DNA from: Collinsella sp. An2
GTDB taxonomy: Bacteria > Actinomycetota > Coriobacteriia > Coriobacteriales > Coriobacteriaceae
Length of the DNA stretch: 64,000 nt
Assembly: GCF_002160065.1 (NCBI RefSeq)
Contig: NZ_NFJW01000003.1
Span: forward strand, 1-64,000
Direction of reading: 5' to 3'
Shown: in pieces, positions 35,306 to 45,191 of the stretch
Layout: each line of letters opens with the position of its first letter
Position numbering within the stretch: the stretch's first letter is position 1
Program-made: the position numbers and the translations under genes
The notes under the pieces: generated by a model
Database searches by the model: none
Told to the model about the DNA's origin: nothing
The model's input: only the letters and a program-made list of their open reading frames with translations

Positions 35306-38116
35306 ATGGTGAGGAATACCCACGTTTTTCGAATGGCAACCATAGTAAGACGTATGGCGATGTGGGTATTCCTTGCCCTTGCGCTTGCTGGTGCGTGTAT
35401 GCCACGTGTGTGTTGTGGTGTCCCGGCTGAAGCCCTGACGGGAGATGTGGCGCAACAGCTTGAATCTGGTACAAATACCGTTGACGATGTCGATGGCCGA
35501 CAAGTCGATAGCGCTTCGACGCCTGACGCTTCCGGTCAGGCTGCTCCTGCGCCGGAACAAGATGAGGAGCATGGTGGGGGTGCAGAAGGCCCCGCAGCCG
35601 CTGTTCCTGAATCGTGTAGTCCTTCTACCTCCGTAGATTCTTCGGTTGCTGCGGATAATCCAAACACCGACGGGATTGCTGCCGAGACGGAGAATGGTGC
35701 TGTATCGCTTCGCTATATGGCATTTGTGCAAGGCTTGGGCTGGCAGCCTGAGATGACGTCTGGGCAGATCGCGGGCACTACAGGAAGGTCTCTTCCTGTA
35801 TATGGCCTAAGGGTATCCTTGGAGGGCGCTGATTCCTGCGACGTTTTGCTTCGGGGACACGTTCAAAACTTCGGTTGGACTACTTGGCAGTCTGATTCGC
35901 TTGGCGACGCAGGTTCCGGGCTTGCCCTCGAGGCCATCCAGGTCAAGCTCGACGATGCTTTACGTGCGAAATATCGCATATGGTATAGGGTCCATGTTTC
36001 AGATATCGGATGGATGGGCTGGACAAGCGATGGCGAACCTGCTGGTACATCTGGGAGAGGGCTTTCCATCGAGGCTCTTGAAATCCAGCTGCTACCGGTG
36101 GATGCGCCTGCTCCCGGTTCCACCGACGATGCCTATCGTGGTCCCGCCGAATCGGTCTCGCAGCAGTCTATATTCATCGATGGAACCTCCGTGCAATCTC
36201 AGGCGTTTCCAAGCGTGATGATTGGGGATGCTGGTCGCAATGTCCCTCTGCAGTCATTTTCGCTTACGGTGACGAATCCTGTTATCGACGGATTCATTTC
36301 CTATCAATCTCAGGTGTATGGAGCTGGATGGCAAACATCCTGGATTGCGGGCGAGGCGGCGAATGCTGGGGCTGCGGGCGCTCCCCTTGAAGGCGTTCGT
36401 TTTCAACTCAACGGTGGCCTCAGCTCTCGATACGAACTGTGGTATCGCGCCTATGTAATCGGTACCGGCTGGCTAGGATGGGCGAGCTCTGGCGAATCCG
36501 CAGGATCTTCCGGATTGGCTTCATATCTTGGCGCCATAGAACTCACGTTGGTTCCAAAAGGAGCGGAGCCGCCGGAACGACAGGGCGATGCCTATCTAAC
36601 GGGAGATGTCCCCATATTGTCATATCAGGCCCATAGCGCCGATGTGGGTTGGCAGTCTCCGGTGACCGACGGCATGACTGCGGGTGTTACGGGCCAGTCG
36701 CGTCAGCTCGAGGCCCTTCGAGTCGTGATGGACGGCGCGGGCTCGATTGCCAGCGATTCCGCCGCTGGTGTTCGAGTGAGTGCGCACGTTGCCGACATTG
36801 GATGGCAGGGCTGGGTTGGCTCCTCTTCGTTTGCGGGTACCACGGGCCAGGGCAAAGCCATACAAGCGATCCGAATCGAATTGACTGGAGATCTCGCTTC
36901 TACATATGACATCGTCTATAGGGTGCACAGTGCAGACTATGGTTGGCTTGGCTGGGCGTGCAATGGTGAGGCCGCTGGAACCGTTGGCCTAAATAAGCGG
37001 GCAGAGGCCATCGAGATTCGCCTGCTCCCAAAAGGTTCCAACATGCCTGCGGACGGCGCCCTGCCGCCATGCATCGAGGTTCCTGGTATCACGTGCTCGG
37101 CAAGCGTTATGGGACTCGGCTGGCAAGGCGGGGTAGGCGCCGGTGGTCTTTGCGGAACGACCGGGCAGGCCAGGGGGCTCGATGCTTTCAAGCTGTCCCT
37201 TAGCGGAAACATTCCTGGAGGAATAGCGTATGCTGCCCACGTCCAGGACTATGGCTGGCTTGATGCGGTTTCAAGCGGCGGAGTTGCTGGTTTTCCGGGG
37301 TCAGGGTTGCGCGTCGAGGCCATACGCATGCAGCTGACAGGTGAGGTTGCTACATATTTCGACATTTGGTATCGGGCGTATGTAGAAAACTACGGCTGGC
37401 TGGGATGGACAAAGAATGGAGCCGATGCCGGGACAAGCACGATCGGGTATCGGCTTGAAGCTTTCGAGGTCCGAATTACGGCAAAAGACGCGACTGCTCC
37501 CGGTTCGACCGACAGCCCCTTTGTGCACGTCCCATATTCGCCTCAATATGCCCTGCTCAACGTACCGTGTCTTCTTCAGTATCCAGAGTTGCCTACGGGA
37601 TGTGAGTCGGTTGCGCTGACGAATGTGCTGAACTATTACGGATTCGGGTTGGCAAAAACGACTATGGCTGACTCCTACATCCCACGCAGCTCCTGGGATT
37701 TTGTTACCTCATTTTGGGGTAACCCCCATAGCTCTACGGGTAATTGTTGTTCGGCTCCAGCCATCACTACGGCTGCAAATGCATTCTTAACGCTCAACCA
37801 CAGCAATTTGCGTGCATACGACATTACCGATGCCTCGCTTGAAACGATGTATGACTATGTCGCTGCAGGTCATCCAGTAATAGTCTGGTCGACCATGTAC
37901 CAGGGAAATGTTGGACGGGCGTATGCTTGGCAGCAATATAACGGCCGTTCCTACTTCACTGTTACCAATTCGCATACGATTGTGCTTCGAGGCTTTAATC
38001 GTACGAATGGTACGGTCTATATATCCGACTCTTTATCAGGCTATGTGATCATAAACGCTGCGCGGTTCTATCAGTTGTATGTTGGCAGGGGCTCTCAAGC
38101 TGTCGTGATTTGCTAA
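35306..38116 (+). CDS. Secreted ChW-repeat protein with C39-like peptidase domain
   Basis: A 936-aa exported protein: signal sequence (about 1-40), acidic spacer, about 12 ChW repeats in triplets (about 140-740), and a C-terminal C39-like cysteine peptidase domain (about 745-936). The candidate nucleophile is C766 in LPTGCESVALTNVLNYYG and the candidate His is H890 in NSHTIVLRGF. Such secreted domains differ from the C39 of bacteriocin exporters; the target is unknown. It is 27 nt after the previous gene. ATG 35306 has only a weak ribosome site. Confidence 0.82.
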   Translation: MVRNTHVFRMATIVRRMAMWVFLALALAGACMPRVCCGVPAEALTGDVAQQLESGTNTVDDVDGRQVDSASTPDASGQAAPAPEQDEEHGGGAEGPAAAVPESCSPSTSVDSSVAADNPNTDGIAAETENGAVSLRYMAFVQGLGWQPEMTSGQIAGTTGRSLPVYGLRVSLEGADSCDVLLRGHVQNFGWTTWQSDSLGDAGSGLALEAIQVKLDDALRAKYRIWYRVHVSDIGWMGWTSDGEPAGTSGRGLSIEALEIQLLPVDAPAPGSTDDAYRGPAESVSQQSIFIDGTSVQSQAFPSVMIGDAGRNVPLQSFSLTVTNPVIDGFISYQSQVYGAGWQTSWIAGEAANAGAAGAPLEGVRFQLNGGLSSRYELWYRAYVIGTGWLGWASSGESAGSSGLASYLGAIELTLVPKGAEPPERQGDAYLTGDVPILSYQAHSADVGWQSPVTDGMTAGVTGQSRQLEALRVVMDGAGSIASDSAAGVRVSAHVADIGWQGWVGSSSFAGTTGQGKAIQAIRIELTGDLASTYDIVYRVHSADYGWLGWACNGEAAGTVGLNKRAEAIEIRLLPKGSNMPADGALPPCIEVPGITCSASVMGLGWQGGVGAGGLCGTTGQARGLDAFKLSLSGNIPGGIAYAAHVQDYGWLDAVSSGGVAGFPGSGLRVEAIRMQLTGEVATYFDIWYRAYVENYGWLGWTKNGADAGTSTIGYRLEAFEVRITAKDATAPGSTDSPFVHVPYSPQYALLNVPCLLQYPELPTGCESVALTNVLNYYGFGLAKTTMADSYIPRSSWDFVTSFWGNPHSSTGNCCSAPAITTAANAFLTLNHSNLRAYDITDASLETMYDYVAAGHPVIVWSTMYQGNVGRAYAWQQYNGRSYFTVTNSHTIVLRGFNRTNGTVYISDSLSGYVIINAARFYQLYVGRGSQAVVIC

Positions 38117-38123
38117 GCCCCCT

Positions 38124-38158
38124 GTAAGGGGAAGGGCACTCGCCGTCCTTCCCCTTAC
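38124..38158. terminator. Hairpin between convergent genes at 38.1 kb
   Basis: A perfect 12-bp stem GTAAGGGGAAGG/CCTTCCCCTTAC (38124-38135/38147-38158) lies between the convergent ChW and DUF2304 genes. There is no long T-tract; it probably terminates both ways. Confidence 0.65.
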
Positions 38159-38159
38159 G

Positions 38160-38549
38160 CTACATCGATTTTGAAGACTCGTTTGCGGAAGTGGGCGAAT
38201 CGGTGCAAGGCAAATCGTTGTCAAGCGTATTGCGGATAGCGATTTCCTGCACGAGCGCTGTTAGCTTGGTGCGCAGCGCTGACAGCTCAGATTGGATGGA
38301 GAACTCTCGAATGAGCAGCAGGGCGATGATGACCAAAAACACAAAGTTGGATGGTGACTGGATTCCCAGGAACGTCGCGCAGCTAAAAGCAATCTGAGGA
38401 AAGATGGAGAGCACCACGAAGCCCAGGCTCATGATGAGCCAGAAGATGGAATCGCCAGACGTGATCTGAGACTTCTTTGTTTTGCGCACCACGAACATGA
38501 GGACAATGATGGCGCAAATGAGAAGAAAGACGCGAAGCGTGAGCGACAT
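38160..38549 (-). CDS. DUF2304 family membrane protein
   Basis: A 129-aa protein with three hydrophobic segments (about 5-22, 34-55, 66-83) and a charged C-terminal helix (SIQSELSALRTKLTALVQEIA), matching the DUF2304 layout. These genes are usually coupled to a GT2 enzyme of dolichol-phosphate-mannose-synthase type, as here (9 nt after it). It probably helps that enzyme act on a lipid carrier. Confidence 0.8.
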   Translation of the reverse strand: MSLTLRVFLLICAIIVLMFVVRKTKKSQITSGDSIFWLIMSLGFVVLSIFPQIAFSCATFLGIQSPSNFVFLVIIALLLIREFSIQSELSALRTKLTALVQEIAIRNTLDNDLPCTDSPTSANESSKSM

Positions 38550-38558
38550 GGGTGACTC

Positions 38559-39245
38559 CTAATGCTTGAACCACATAGCAAACAGAATGGATACGCAGGC
38601 GTTTGCCATATATGAAACGGATTTGGAGAGCGTAAGGTAGCTTTCGCCGGCGGCGCGCTCGCGCATCTCGACCTGGCACTCAGCTACCTTTGCACCCTTC
38701 TTTTTGATAAGAAAGGCAAGCGTGTCTGGTTCTGGTGCTAGATCGGTTCGTGTTGCGAACTGCTCGATCATGCGACGATTGTAGAGGCGCATGCCCGATG
38801 TCGGATCTTTGATAGTTTTGCCACACGTGAGCTTGATGATGAATGAGATGAGGTTTGAGCCTAGCATGCGCAGGGTGTGGGGCTTAGCTTTGGTCACAAA
38901 ACGGGAGCCGATGACGATGTCTGCCCCTGTCTGTTCTTGGCAACGCTCAAGATCCGCAAGATGCTCGGGGCGATGCTGGCCATCCGCGTCAAGCTGCACG
39001 ACGCTGTCGTAGCCTTTCCGCCATGCGTATTTCATGCCCGTTTGGAACCCTCCAGTAAGACCCAAGTTGACGGGCTGATCAATGATGTGGAAACCGTGGC
39101 TGTGGCAGATCTCAGAGGTCTTATCGCGAGAGCCATCGTTGACGATGATGTAGTCAAAGTCTGGGGCAACTGCAGTGAGCTCTTCGATGGTGGTAACAAT
39201 GGATGCCTCTTCGTTATAGGCAGGCACGATAACCAAGGTCGACAC
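38559..39245 (-). CDS. GT2 glycosyltransferase, DPM1-like
   Basis: A 228-aa family 2 glycosyltransferase. It has VIVPAYNEE at the start, VNDGSRDKT, and the DXD-type metal motif in QLDADGQH (about 89-96). This group transfers a sugar to a polyprenyl phosphate or directly to a glycan. GTG 39245 is used because AAGGAG is 6 nt upstream and the nearby ATG is out of frame. It is in an operon with the DUF2304 gene and perhaps the flippase upstream. Confidence 0.87.
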   Translation of the reverse strand: MSTLVIVPAYNEEASIVTTIEELTAVAPDFDYIIVNDGSRDKTSEICHSHGFHIIDQPVNLGLTGGFQTGMKYAWRKGYDSVVQLDADGQHRPEHLADLERCQEQTGADIVIGSRFVTKAKPHTLRMLGSNLISFIIKLTCGKTIKDPTSGMRLYNRRMIEQFATRTDLAPEPDTLAFLIKKKGAKVAECQVEMRERAAGESYLTLSKSVSYMANACVSILFAMWFKH

Positions 39246-39291
39246 GCATGACTCCTTAGGATTTAGATTAGAACGTCCCTATGATACCTGT

Positions 39292-40557
39292 TTAATTGCG
39301 GGCATCAGTTGCGGAGCGCTGATGGCGGAGTATGAACACCATTGAGAGTGCGACGGCGATGGCACAGCCGCCGATCACCGAGAAGTTGATGCCGTTCATT
39401 CCCAAATTGGTGGTGAGGGGAATAGCAAGCGCGAGTGCCGCACCGAGTGCTAAGAGGTTGCAGGCGAGCATCGCTGGAGTCTTGCGGAGGATGACGAGCA
39501 CATCGTTGGTATAGAAGAGTATGCCGACGCTGCCGGTTGCCAACAAGACAAAGGGGAACAGGTAAGTATAGGGGGCGATTGAAGTTCCGAATACGAGCTG
39601 AAGCCCCCAGTCTCCAACTGCGCTAAGAATGGCAATAAAAACAAGGATGACGATGAGAATCAAAAACAAAATGCGGAAGAACTCTTTGGCAAATGAATTG
39701 CGCCCCTCCTGATGAAGCTTTTTTGCGAGCGTGCCGATAAGGGGGCTATACAGATAGGTCGCAGATACTTGAATGAGAACGGCGGGTGTGGCTACGCTAG
39801 CGTAGATGCCAAGGGCTTCACTGCCATAGGTTACACCGAAGTACTGGCGGACGATCGAGACGATGCCGTTTGCGCAGAGGCTGGCAATCATGGCGAGCAA
39901 ACACGATTTTCCAAGCTTTTTGATATGCGACACGTTGAACGAGGGGGTGATATCACCGAAGAGACGGGCGTGTGGAATGTCATAGAACACCGTCACGGCA
40001 ATACAGGCTGCCGCCATTCCCAAGATACCCGCAACGAGATTATCCAAGACTGCGAGGGGGATTGAGAACCCCACGAGCGAAGCGACCCCTCGCATAAGTT
40101 GTGATTTGCCAATGAAGTCCATGCGTTCGCCGACCTGATCAATTCCGTATAGCACGTCGGAGAACACTTCGTCAGATTTGAAGAGAAGGTATGCAATCGA
40201 GGCGACCAAAAACTCCGCATTCGAGCTGCAGGCGAGCGGTAGATATATTGCAGACCAGATAAGGCCGAGGACTATCGTTACCAGGCGGAATCCCACGTAG
40301 TCACCGTGGGAGAACTCACCGGAAAGGTCAGAGACCTGAAAGGTTCTGATCTTATAGAGGCCAATCGAGGCAAAGATGATGCCATTTGCCATAGCAAAGG
40401 CCAGGGCGCCCGAGTTCTCGTACCCTGAGGATAGGCGTACGACCAGGACGCTTGTCAGCCATTGGCAACCGAGGTAGAACAGGCACCCGAGTGCATTCCA
40501 GATTGTGTTAGCGCGCAGAGATAGGGGGGCGACGCTTTGAGGGGTTTTCGTATTCAT
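39292..40557 (-). CDS. Polysaccharide flippase (Wzx/MATE-like)
   Basis: A 421-aa polytopic membrane protein with about 12 hydrophobic segments. Its pattern is like O-antigen/teichoic-acid flippases, with an N-terminal segment typical of polysaccharide biosynthesis proteins. It probably moves lipid-linked oligosaccharide across the membrane. It is 46 nt ahead of the GT2/DUF2304 pair on the same strand. No clear ribosome site precedes ATG 40557. Confidence 0.8.
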   Translation of the reverse strand: MNTKTPQSVAPLSLRANTIWNALGCLFYLGCQWLTSVLVVRLSSGYENSGALAFAMANGIIFASIGLYKIRTFQVSDLSGEFSHGDYVGFRLVTIVLGLIWSAIYLPLACSSNAEFLVASIAYLLFKSDEVFSDVLYGIDQVGERMDFIGKSQLMRGVASLVGFSIPLAVLDNLVAGILGMAAACIAVTVFYDIPHARLFGDITPSFNVSHIKKLGKSCLLAMIASLCANGIVSIVRQYFGVTYGSEALGIYASVATPAVLIQVSATYLYSPLIGTLAKKLHQEGRNSFAKEFFRILFLILIVILVFIAILSAVGDWGLQLVFGTSIAPYTYLFPFVLLATGSVGILFYTNDVLVILRKTPAMLACNLLALGAALALAIPLTTNLGMNGINFSVIGGCAIAVALSMVFILRHQRSATDARN

Positions 40558-40585
40558 GGTGAATCATTGTACACAGTTGGGGCTC

Positions 40586-40630
40586 GACAACATGGTCCAT
40601 TCGTATAGATCGCCCCTACACCATGTTGTC
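40586..40630. promoter_or_regulatory. Inverted repeat in the divergent region between flippase and GT2 genes
   Basis: GACAACATGG (40586-40595) and CCATGTTGTC (40621-40630) form a perfect 10-bp inverted repeat with a 25-nt centre. It lies between two divergent genes. It may be a shared operator or a cruciform/hairpin; no T-run follows. Confidence 0.5.
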
Positions 40631-40686
40631 TAGATAATTAGCTATCATAGTCTGTGATCTATTGATTGATGTTCGAGAGGTTTTCC

Positions 40687-41481
40687 GTGTTTGCTCCCTC
40701 TGATCACACCTTTGCCCTATGTGCCTATGGGGCCTCACCATATCTTGAGACATGTATAAAGTCGCTCTTAGATCAGACGGTAAAAACCAACATTCTTATA
40801 TCGACATCTACGCCAAACGATGAGATCACGAAGCTTTCGCAGCGCTACGGCATTCCGCTATATGTTAACGAGGGGGCTCCGGGCATTTGCCACGATTGGA
40901 ACTGTGCCATGGATCACTGTTCCACGCCTCTTATAACCATCGCGCATCAAGACGATGTGTATCTTCCTCAATATGCCGAGAACGTATTGCAGATGATGGG
41001 CCGTGCCGAGCGTCCCCTTATTTTCTTCTCTGATTATGGTGAGATTCGAGATGGCCAGCCATGCGACGACAACAGGTTACTTCGAATAAAGCGACTGCTG
41101 CTTTCTCCGCTTCGCATAAAGCGTTTTGCCACGAGCAAGCTCGTTCGCCGTCGGGTGCTTTCGTGCGGCTCGGCAATATGTTGTCCGTCGGTTACCATGT
41201 GCGTCCCCAATCTGCCTCACCCCGTTTTCGTGAGCAGCATGAAGTCGAATTTGGATTGGGAGGCTTGGGAAAGGCTTTCCAAGCTGGAAGGTTCCTTTAT
41301 GTATTGCGACAAGATTCTCATGCGGCATCGTATACACGAAGGATCGGAGACCTCTGCTCTGATCCGGGATGACACGCGTACCTCTGAGGATTTGGCGATG
41401 TTGGAGAAGTTTTGGCCTCGGCCCATTGCCCGTCTTATGAATCGCGCATATGCGGCAGGCCAAAAGAGCAACTCGTTGTAA
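40687..41481 (+). CDS. GT2 glycosyltransferase, short variant
   Basis: A 264-aa family 2 glycosyltransferase. The nucleotide-sugar part is recognisable (FALCAYGASPYLETCIKSLLDQT, then IAHQDDVYLP as the metal motif). It lacks the usual VDDGS; STSTPNDE stands there instead. The C-terminal part has a basic stretch. GTG 40687 is preferred because GAGAGG is 6 nt upstream; ATG 40669 lacks a ribosome site. It is the first plus-strand gene of the polysaccharide cluster. Confidence 0.75.
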   Translation: MFAPSDHTFALCAYGASPYLETCIKSLLDQTVKTNILISTSTPNDEITKLSQRYGIPLYVNEGAPGICHDWNCAMDHCSTPLITIAHQDDVYLPQYAENVLQMMGRAERPLIFFSDYGEIRDGQPCDDNRLLRIKRLLLSPLRIKRFATSKLVRRRVLSCGSAICCPSVTMCVPNLPHPVFVSSMKSNLDWEAWERLSKLEGSFMYCDKILMRHRIHEGSETSALIRDDTRTSEDLAMLEKFWPRPIARLMNRAYAAGQKSNSL

Positions 41482-41582
41482 CGGGTCGCACGAACTGACT
41501 ATTGATGGCGTCGGTTGACCCATATGATGGAGGTTACCATGGAGACATGCTTGATCTACCGGTTCAGGATGGAGGTTGGAGC

Positions 41583-42479
41583 ATGAGAGGCATCATTCTC
41601 GCAGGCGGGTCGGGGACGCGGCTCTATCCGCTTACAACTGTTACCAGCAAGCAGCTCCTACCCGTGTACGACAAGCCGATGATCTACTACCCGCTGTCGG
41701 TTCTCATGATGGCGGGCATCCGCGACATTCTCATCATCTCGACTCCGAGTGACCTTCCGAACTTTGAGCGTCTTTTACGGGACGGGTCGGATTTTGGTGT
41801 AAGCCTTTCGTATGCCGTGCAGCCCTCGCCAGATGGGCTTGCTCAGGCGTTTGTCATCGGCGAGCAATTCATCGACGGCGAGCCGTGTGCGCTTGTTCTG
41901 GGTGACAACATCTTTTTTGGCAACGGGCTTTCCCGCCATCTCCGTCGTGCGGCGGACGACGCCGCGTCTGGCCGCGCAACGATTTTTGGATATCACGTCG
42001 ATGACCCCGAGCGCTTTGGTGTTGTGGAGTTTGACTCGAACGGGAGGGCGGTATCCATTGAAGAAAAGCCCGACCACCCCAAAAGCTCATATGCGGTGAC
42101 CGGTTTGTACTTCTATCCAGGAGATGTTTCCCAGAAGGCGCACAAAGTGGTGCCTTCCGCTCGTGGCGAGCTTGAGATCACCGATCTCAACCGCATGTAT
42201 CTCGATGATGGGGCGCTTGACGTCGTTACGCTCGGGCGCGGCTACGCGTGGCTTGATACCGGTACCATGGAGAGTCTTTACGAAGCGAGCGAATTTGTGC
42301 GTGCGGTCGAGCGGGCTCAAGGTGTGCCGATTTGTATGCCCGAGGAAATAGCATATGAAAACGGGTGGATTGGTCGCGAGATGCTGGCCGACCGTGCGCA
42401 GGCATGTGGGAAGAGTTTTTATGGGCAGCATCTGCTAAAGGTTGCTGAAGGAGCGTTTGTCAAACGACCTGCACATTAA
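41583..42479 (+). CDS. rmlA: Glucose-1-phosphate thymidylyltransferase
   Basis: First step of dTDP-rhamnose synthesis: glucose-1-phosphate and dTTP to dTDP-glucose. The 298-aa protein has [11 protein letters not shown] (about 8-18), the metal/substrate motif VLGDNIFFG, and EEKPDHPKS. Length is typical. ATG 41583 is chosen because GGAGGTTGGAGC directly precedes it and the conserved N-terminus begins here; earlier in-frame codons look unlike the family. It is followed by rmlB and the rmlC-rmlD fusion. Confidence 0.96.
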   Translation: MRGIILAGGSGTRLYPLTTVTSKQLLPVYDKPMIYYPLSVLMMAGIRDILIISTPSDLPNFERLLRDGSDFGVSLSYAVQPSPDGLAQAFVIGEQFIDGEPCALVLGDNIFFGNGLSRHLRRAADDAASGRATIFGYHVDDPERFGVVEFDSNGRAVSIEEKPDHPKSSYAVTGLYFYPGDVSQKAHKVVPSARGELEITDLNRMYLDDGALDVVTLGRGYAWLDTGTMESLYEASEFVRAVERAQGVPICMPEEIAYENGWIGREMLADRAQACGKSFYGQHLLKVAEGAFVKRPAH

Positions 42480-42569
42480 GTATCACGCGTGCGGGAGGGC
42501 GCGTTCTGCAGACCAGTTCATCAAGAAGTGTCTCCTGCACGCCTCGAGCAACTGATGGACACTCTATAA

Positions 42570-43604
<1,035 letters not shown>

Positions 43605-43661
43605 TCTCGCGTAACTGCATGATCAGACGTTAGACAAGATTTCATCTCTAAAGGAGAGAAC

Positions 43662-45143
43662 ATGGACTTCGAATTCGAAAAGGATTTACGAGCTATTGCG
43701 ACCGGAATACCGGGTCTCGTAGTCGTGGACCTCTCCGTTCATGGTGATAATCGCGGATGGTTTAAAGAAAACTGGCAGCGTGAGAAGATGGCCGGGGGCC
43801 TTGGTCTGCCCGATTGCCGATGGGTTCAAAATAACATCAGTTTCAACGATAAGAAGGGTGCGACGCGCGGCATTCACGCTGAACCGTGGGACAAGTTCAT
43901 TTCTGTTGCAACCGGTTCGGTTTTTGGCGCTTGGGTTGACCTTCGGGCGGGTAGCAGTGCATACGGCAAGGTGTTTACCTGCGTCCTCGATCCGTCTAAA
44001 GCGATTTTTGTCCCGCGTGGCGTTGGGAACTCCTATCAAGCGCTTGAGGATGGAACCGCCTACTCCTATCTCGTGGATGCACATTGGTCCGCGGAGCTTA
44101 AGAAAACCTACACGTTCGTCAACCTTGCTGATCCCGACCTGGCTATTCCCTGGCCTATTCCGCTTGATGAGTGTGAGCTCTCTGACGCGGACAAGAATCA
44201 TCCGTTTCTTAAAGACGTTGTCCCCATGAAGTCAAAGCGCACTCTTGTGACCGGTTGTAACGGGCAACTTGGCAGGGCGGTTCGGAGACTCGCTGAAGAG
44301 CGAGGCCTGTCCGATAGCTTTGATTTTTGCGATATCGACACATTTGACCTCTCCAATTCGCATGATTATCAACAGTTTGACTGGTCCCTGTACGGTACCG
44401 TTATCAACTGTGGTGCATATACTGCAGTTGACAAGGCAGAGACCCCAGAAGGCCGTTCTGTATGCTGGAAGGCCAACGCTACTGGCCCCACGCTTCTTGC
44501 TCGGACATGTGCAGAGCATGGCATTACGCTTGTTCATGTGAGCTCCGATTACGTGTTTGACGGAAGTCGTGAGCTTCATGATGAAGAGGAGCCATTTAGC
44601 CCGCTTTCTGTATATGGAGAAAGTAAGGCAGCGGGGGATTTGGCCGTTTCGACCTGCCCGGCCCACTACATTCTCCGTAGCTCATGGGTGATTGGTGATG
44701 GGAAGAATTTCGTTCGTACGATGTCTGAGCTTTCCGACCGTGTTGCGGATCCGGAGAACACGCTGAACAAGGTTACCGTTGTTGATGATCAGATAGGGCG
44801 CCTTACCTTCACGGATGATATGGCTCGAGCCATCTTTTGGTTGCTTGGCTATCGCGAAGGGTCCTTGCTTCCGATTGAGCCGGCCCCATTCGGCACGTAT
44901 GATTGCACCGCTTCGGGTGATCCTGCGAGTTGGTATGAGATTGCTCGGGAGGTATTTAAGCTTCGAAATGATAACAGTTTTGCAGTGTTTCCTGTTTCGA
45001 CCGATAGTTACTATTCCACCGTCGAAGGTCCTGTAGCGGCTCGTCCATATTTTTCGACTCTAAGTCTCACTAAACTGATGGCTACAGGTTTCTCGGTTTC
45101 CGACTGGAGGGCTTCCCTCCAACAATATCTGCAAAACGATTAA
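43662..45143 (+). CDS. rmlC-rmlD: Fused dTDP-4-keto-rhamnose 3,5-epimerase / reductase
   Basis: A 493-aa bifunctional protein doing the last two steps to dTDP-L-rhamnose. Residues 1-190 are a RmlC cupin with the catalytic His in RGIHAEPWDKF (H72). Residues about 195-493 are RmlD: VTGCNGQLG near 199-207, the block HVSSDYVFDG, and YxxxK in YGESK. The domains are joined without a stop or linker of note. A strong AAGGAG precedes ATG 43662. With rmlA and rmlB it completes the pathway. Confidence 0.95.
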   Translation: MDFEFEKDLRAIATGIPGLVVVDLSVHGDNRGWFKENWQREKMAGGLGLPDCRWVQNNISFNDKKGATRGIHAEPWDKFISVATGSVFGAWVDLRAGSSAYGKVFTCVLDPSKAIFVPRGVGNSYQALEDGTAYSYLVDAHWSAELKKTYTFVNLADPDLAIPWPIPLDECELSDADKNHPFLKDVVPMKSKRTLVTGCNGQLGRAVRRLAEERGLSDSFDFCDIDTFDLSNSHDYQQFDWSLYGTVINCGAYTAVDKAETPEGRSVCWKANATGPTLLARTCAEHGITLVHVSSDYVFDGSRELHDEEEPFSPLSVYGESKAAGDLAVSTCPAHYILRSSWVIGDGKNFVRTMSELSDRVADPENTLNKVTVVDDQIGRLTFTDDMARAIFWLLGYREGSLLPIEPAPFGTYDCTASGDPASWYEIAREVFKLRNDNSFAVFPVSTDSYYSTVEGPVAARPYFSTLSLTKLMATGFSVSDWRASLQQYLQND

Positions 45144-45191
45144 CTAGCTGTTTCGCTGCTGTCAATACCGTGTTGATCGGGGTTCTTGATA

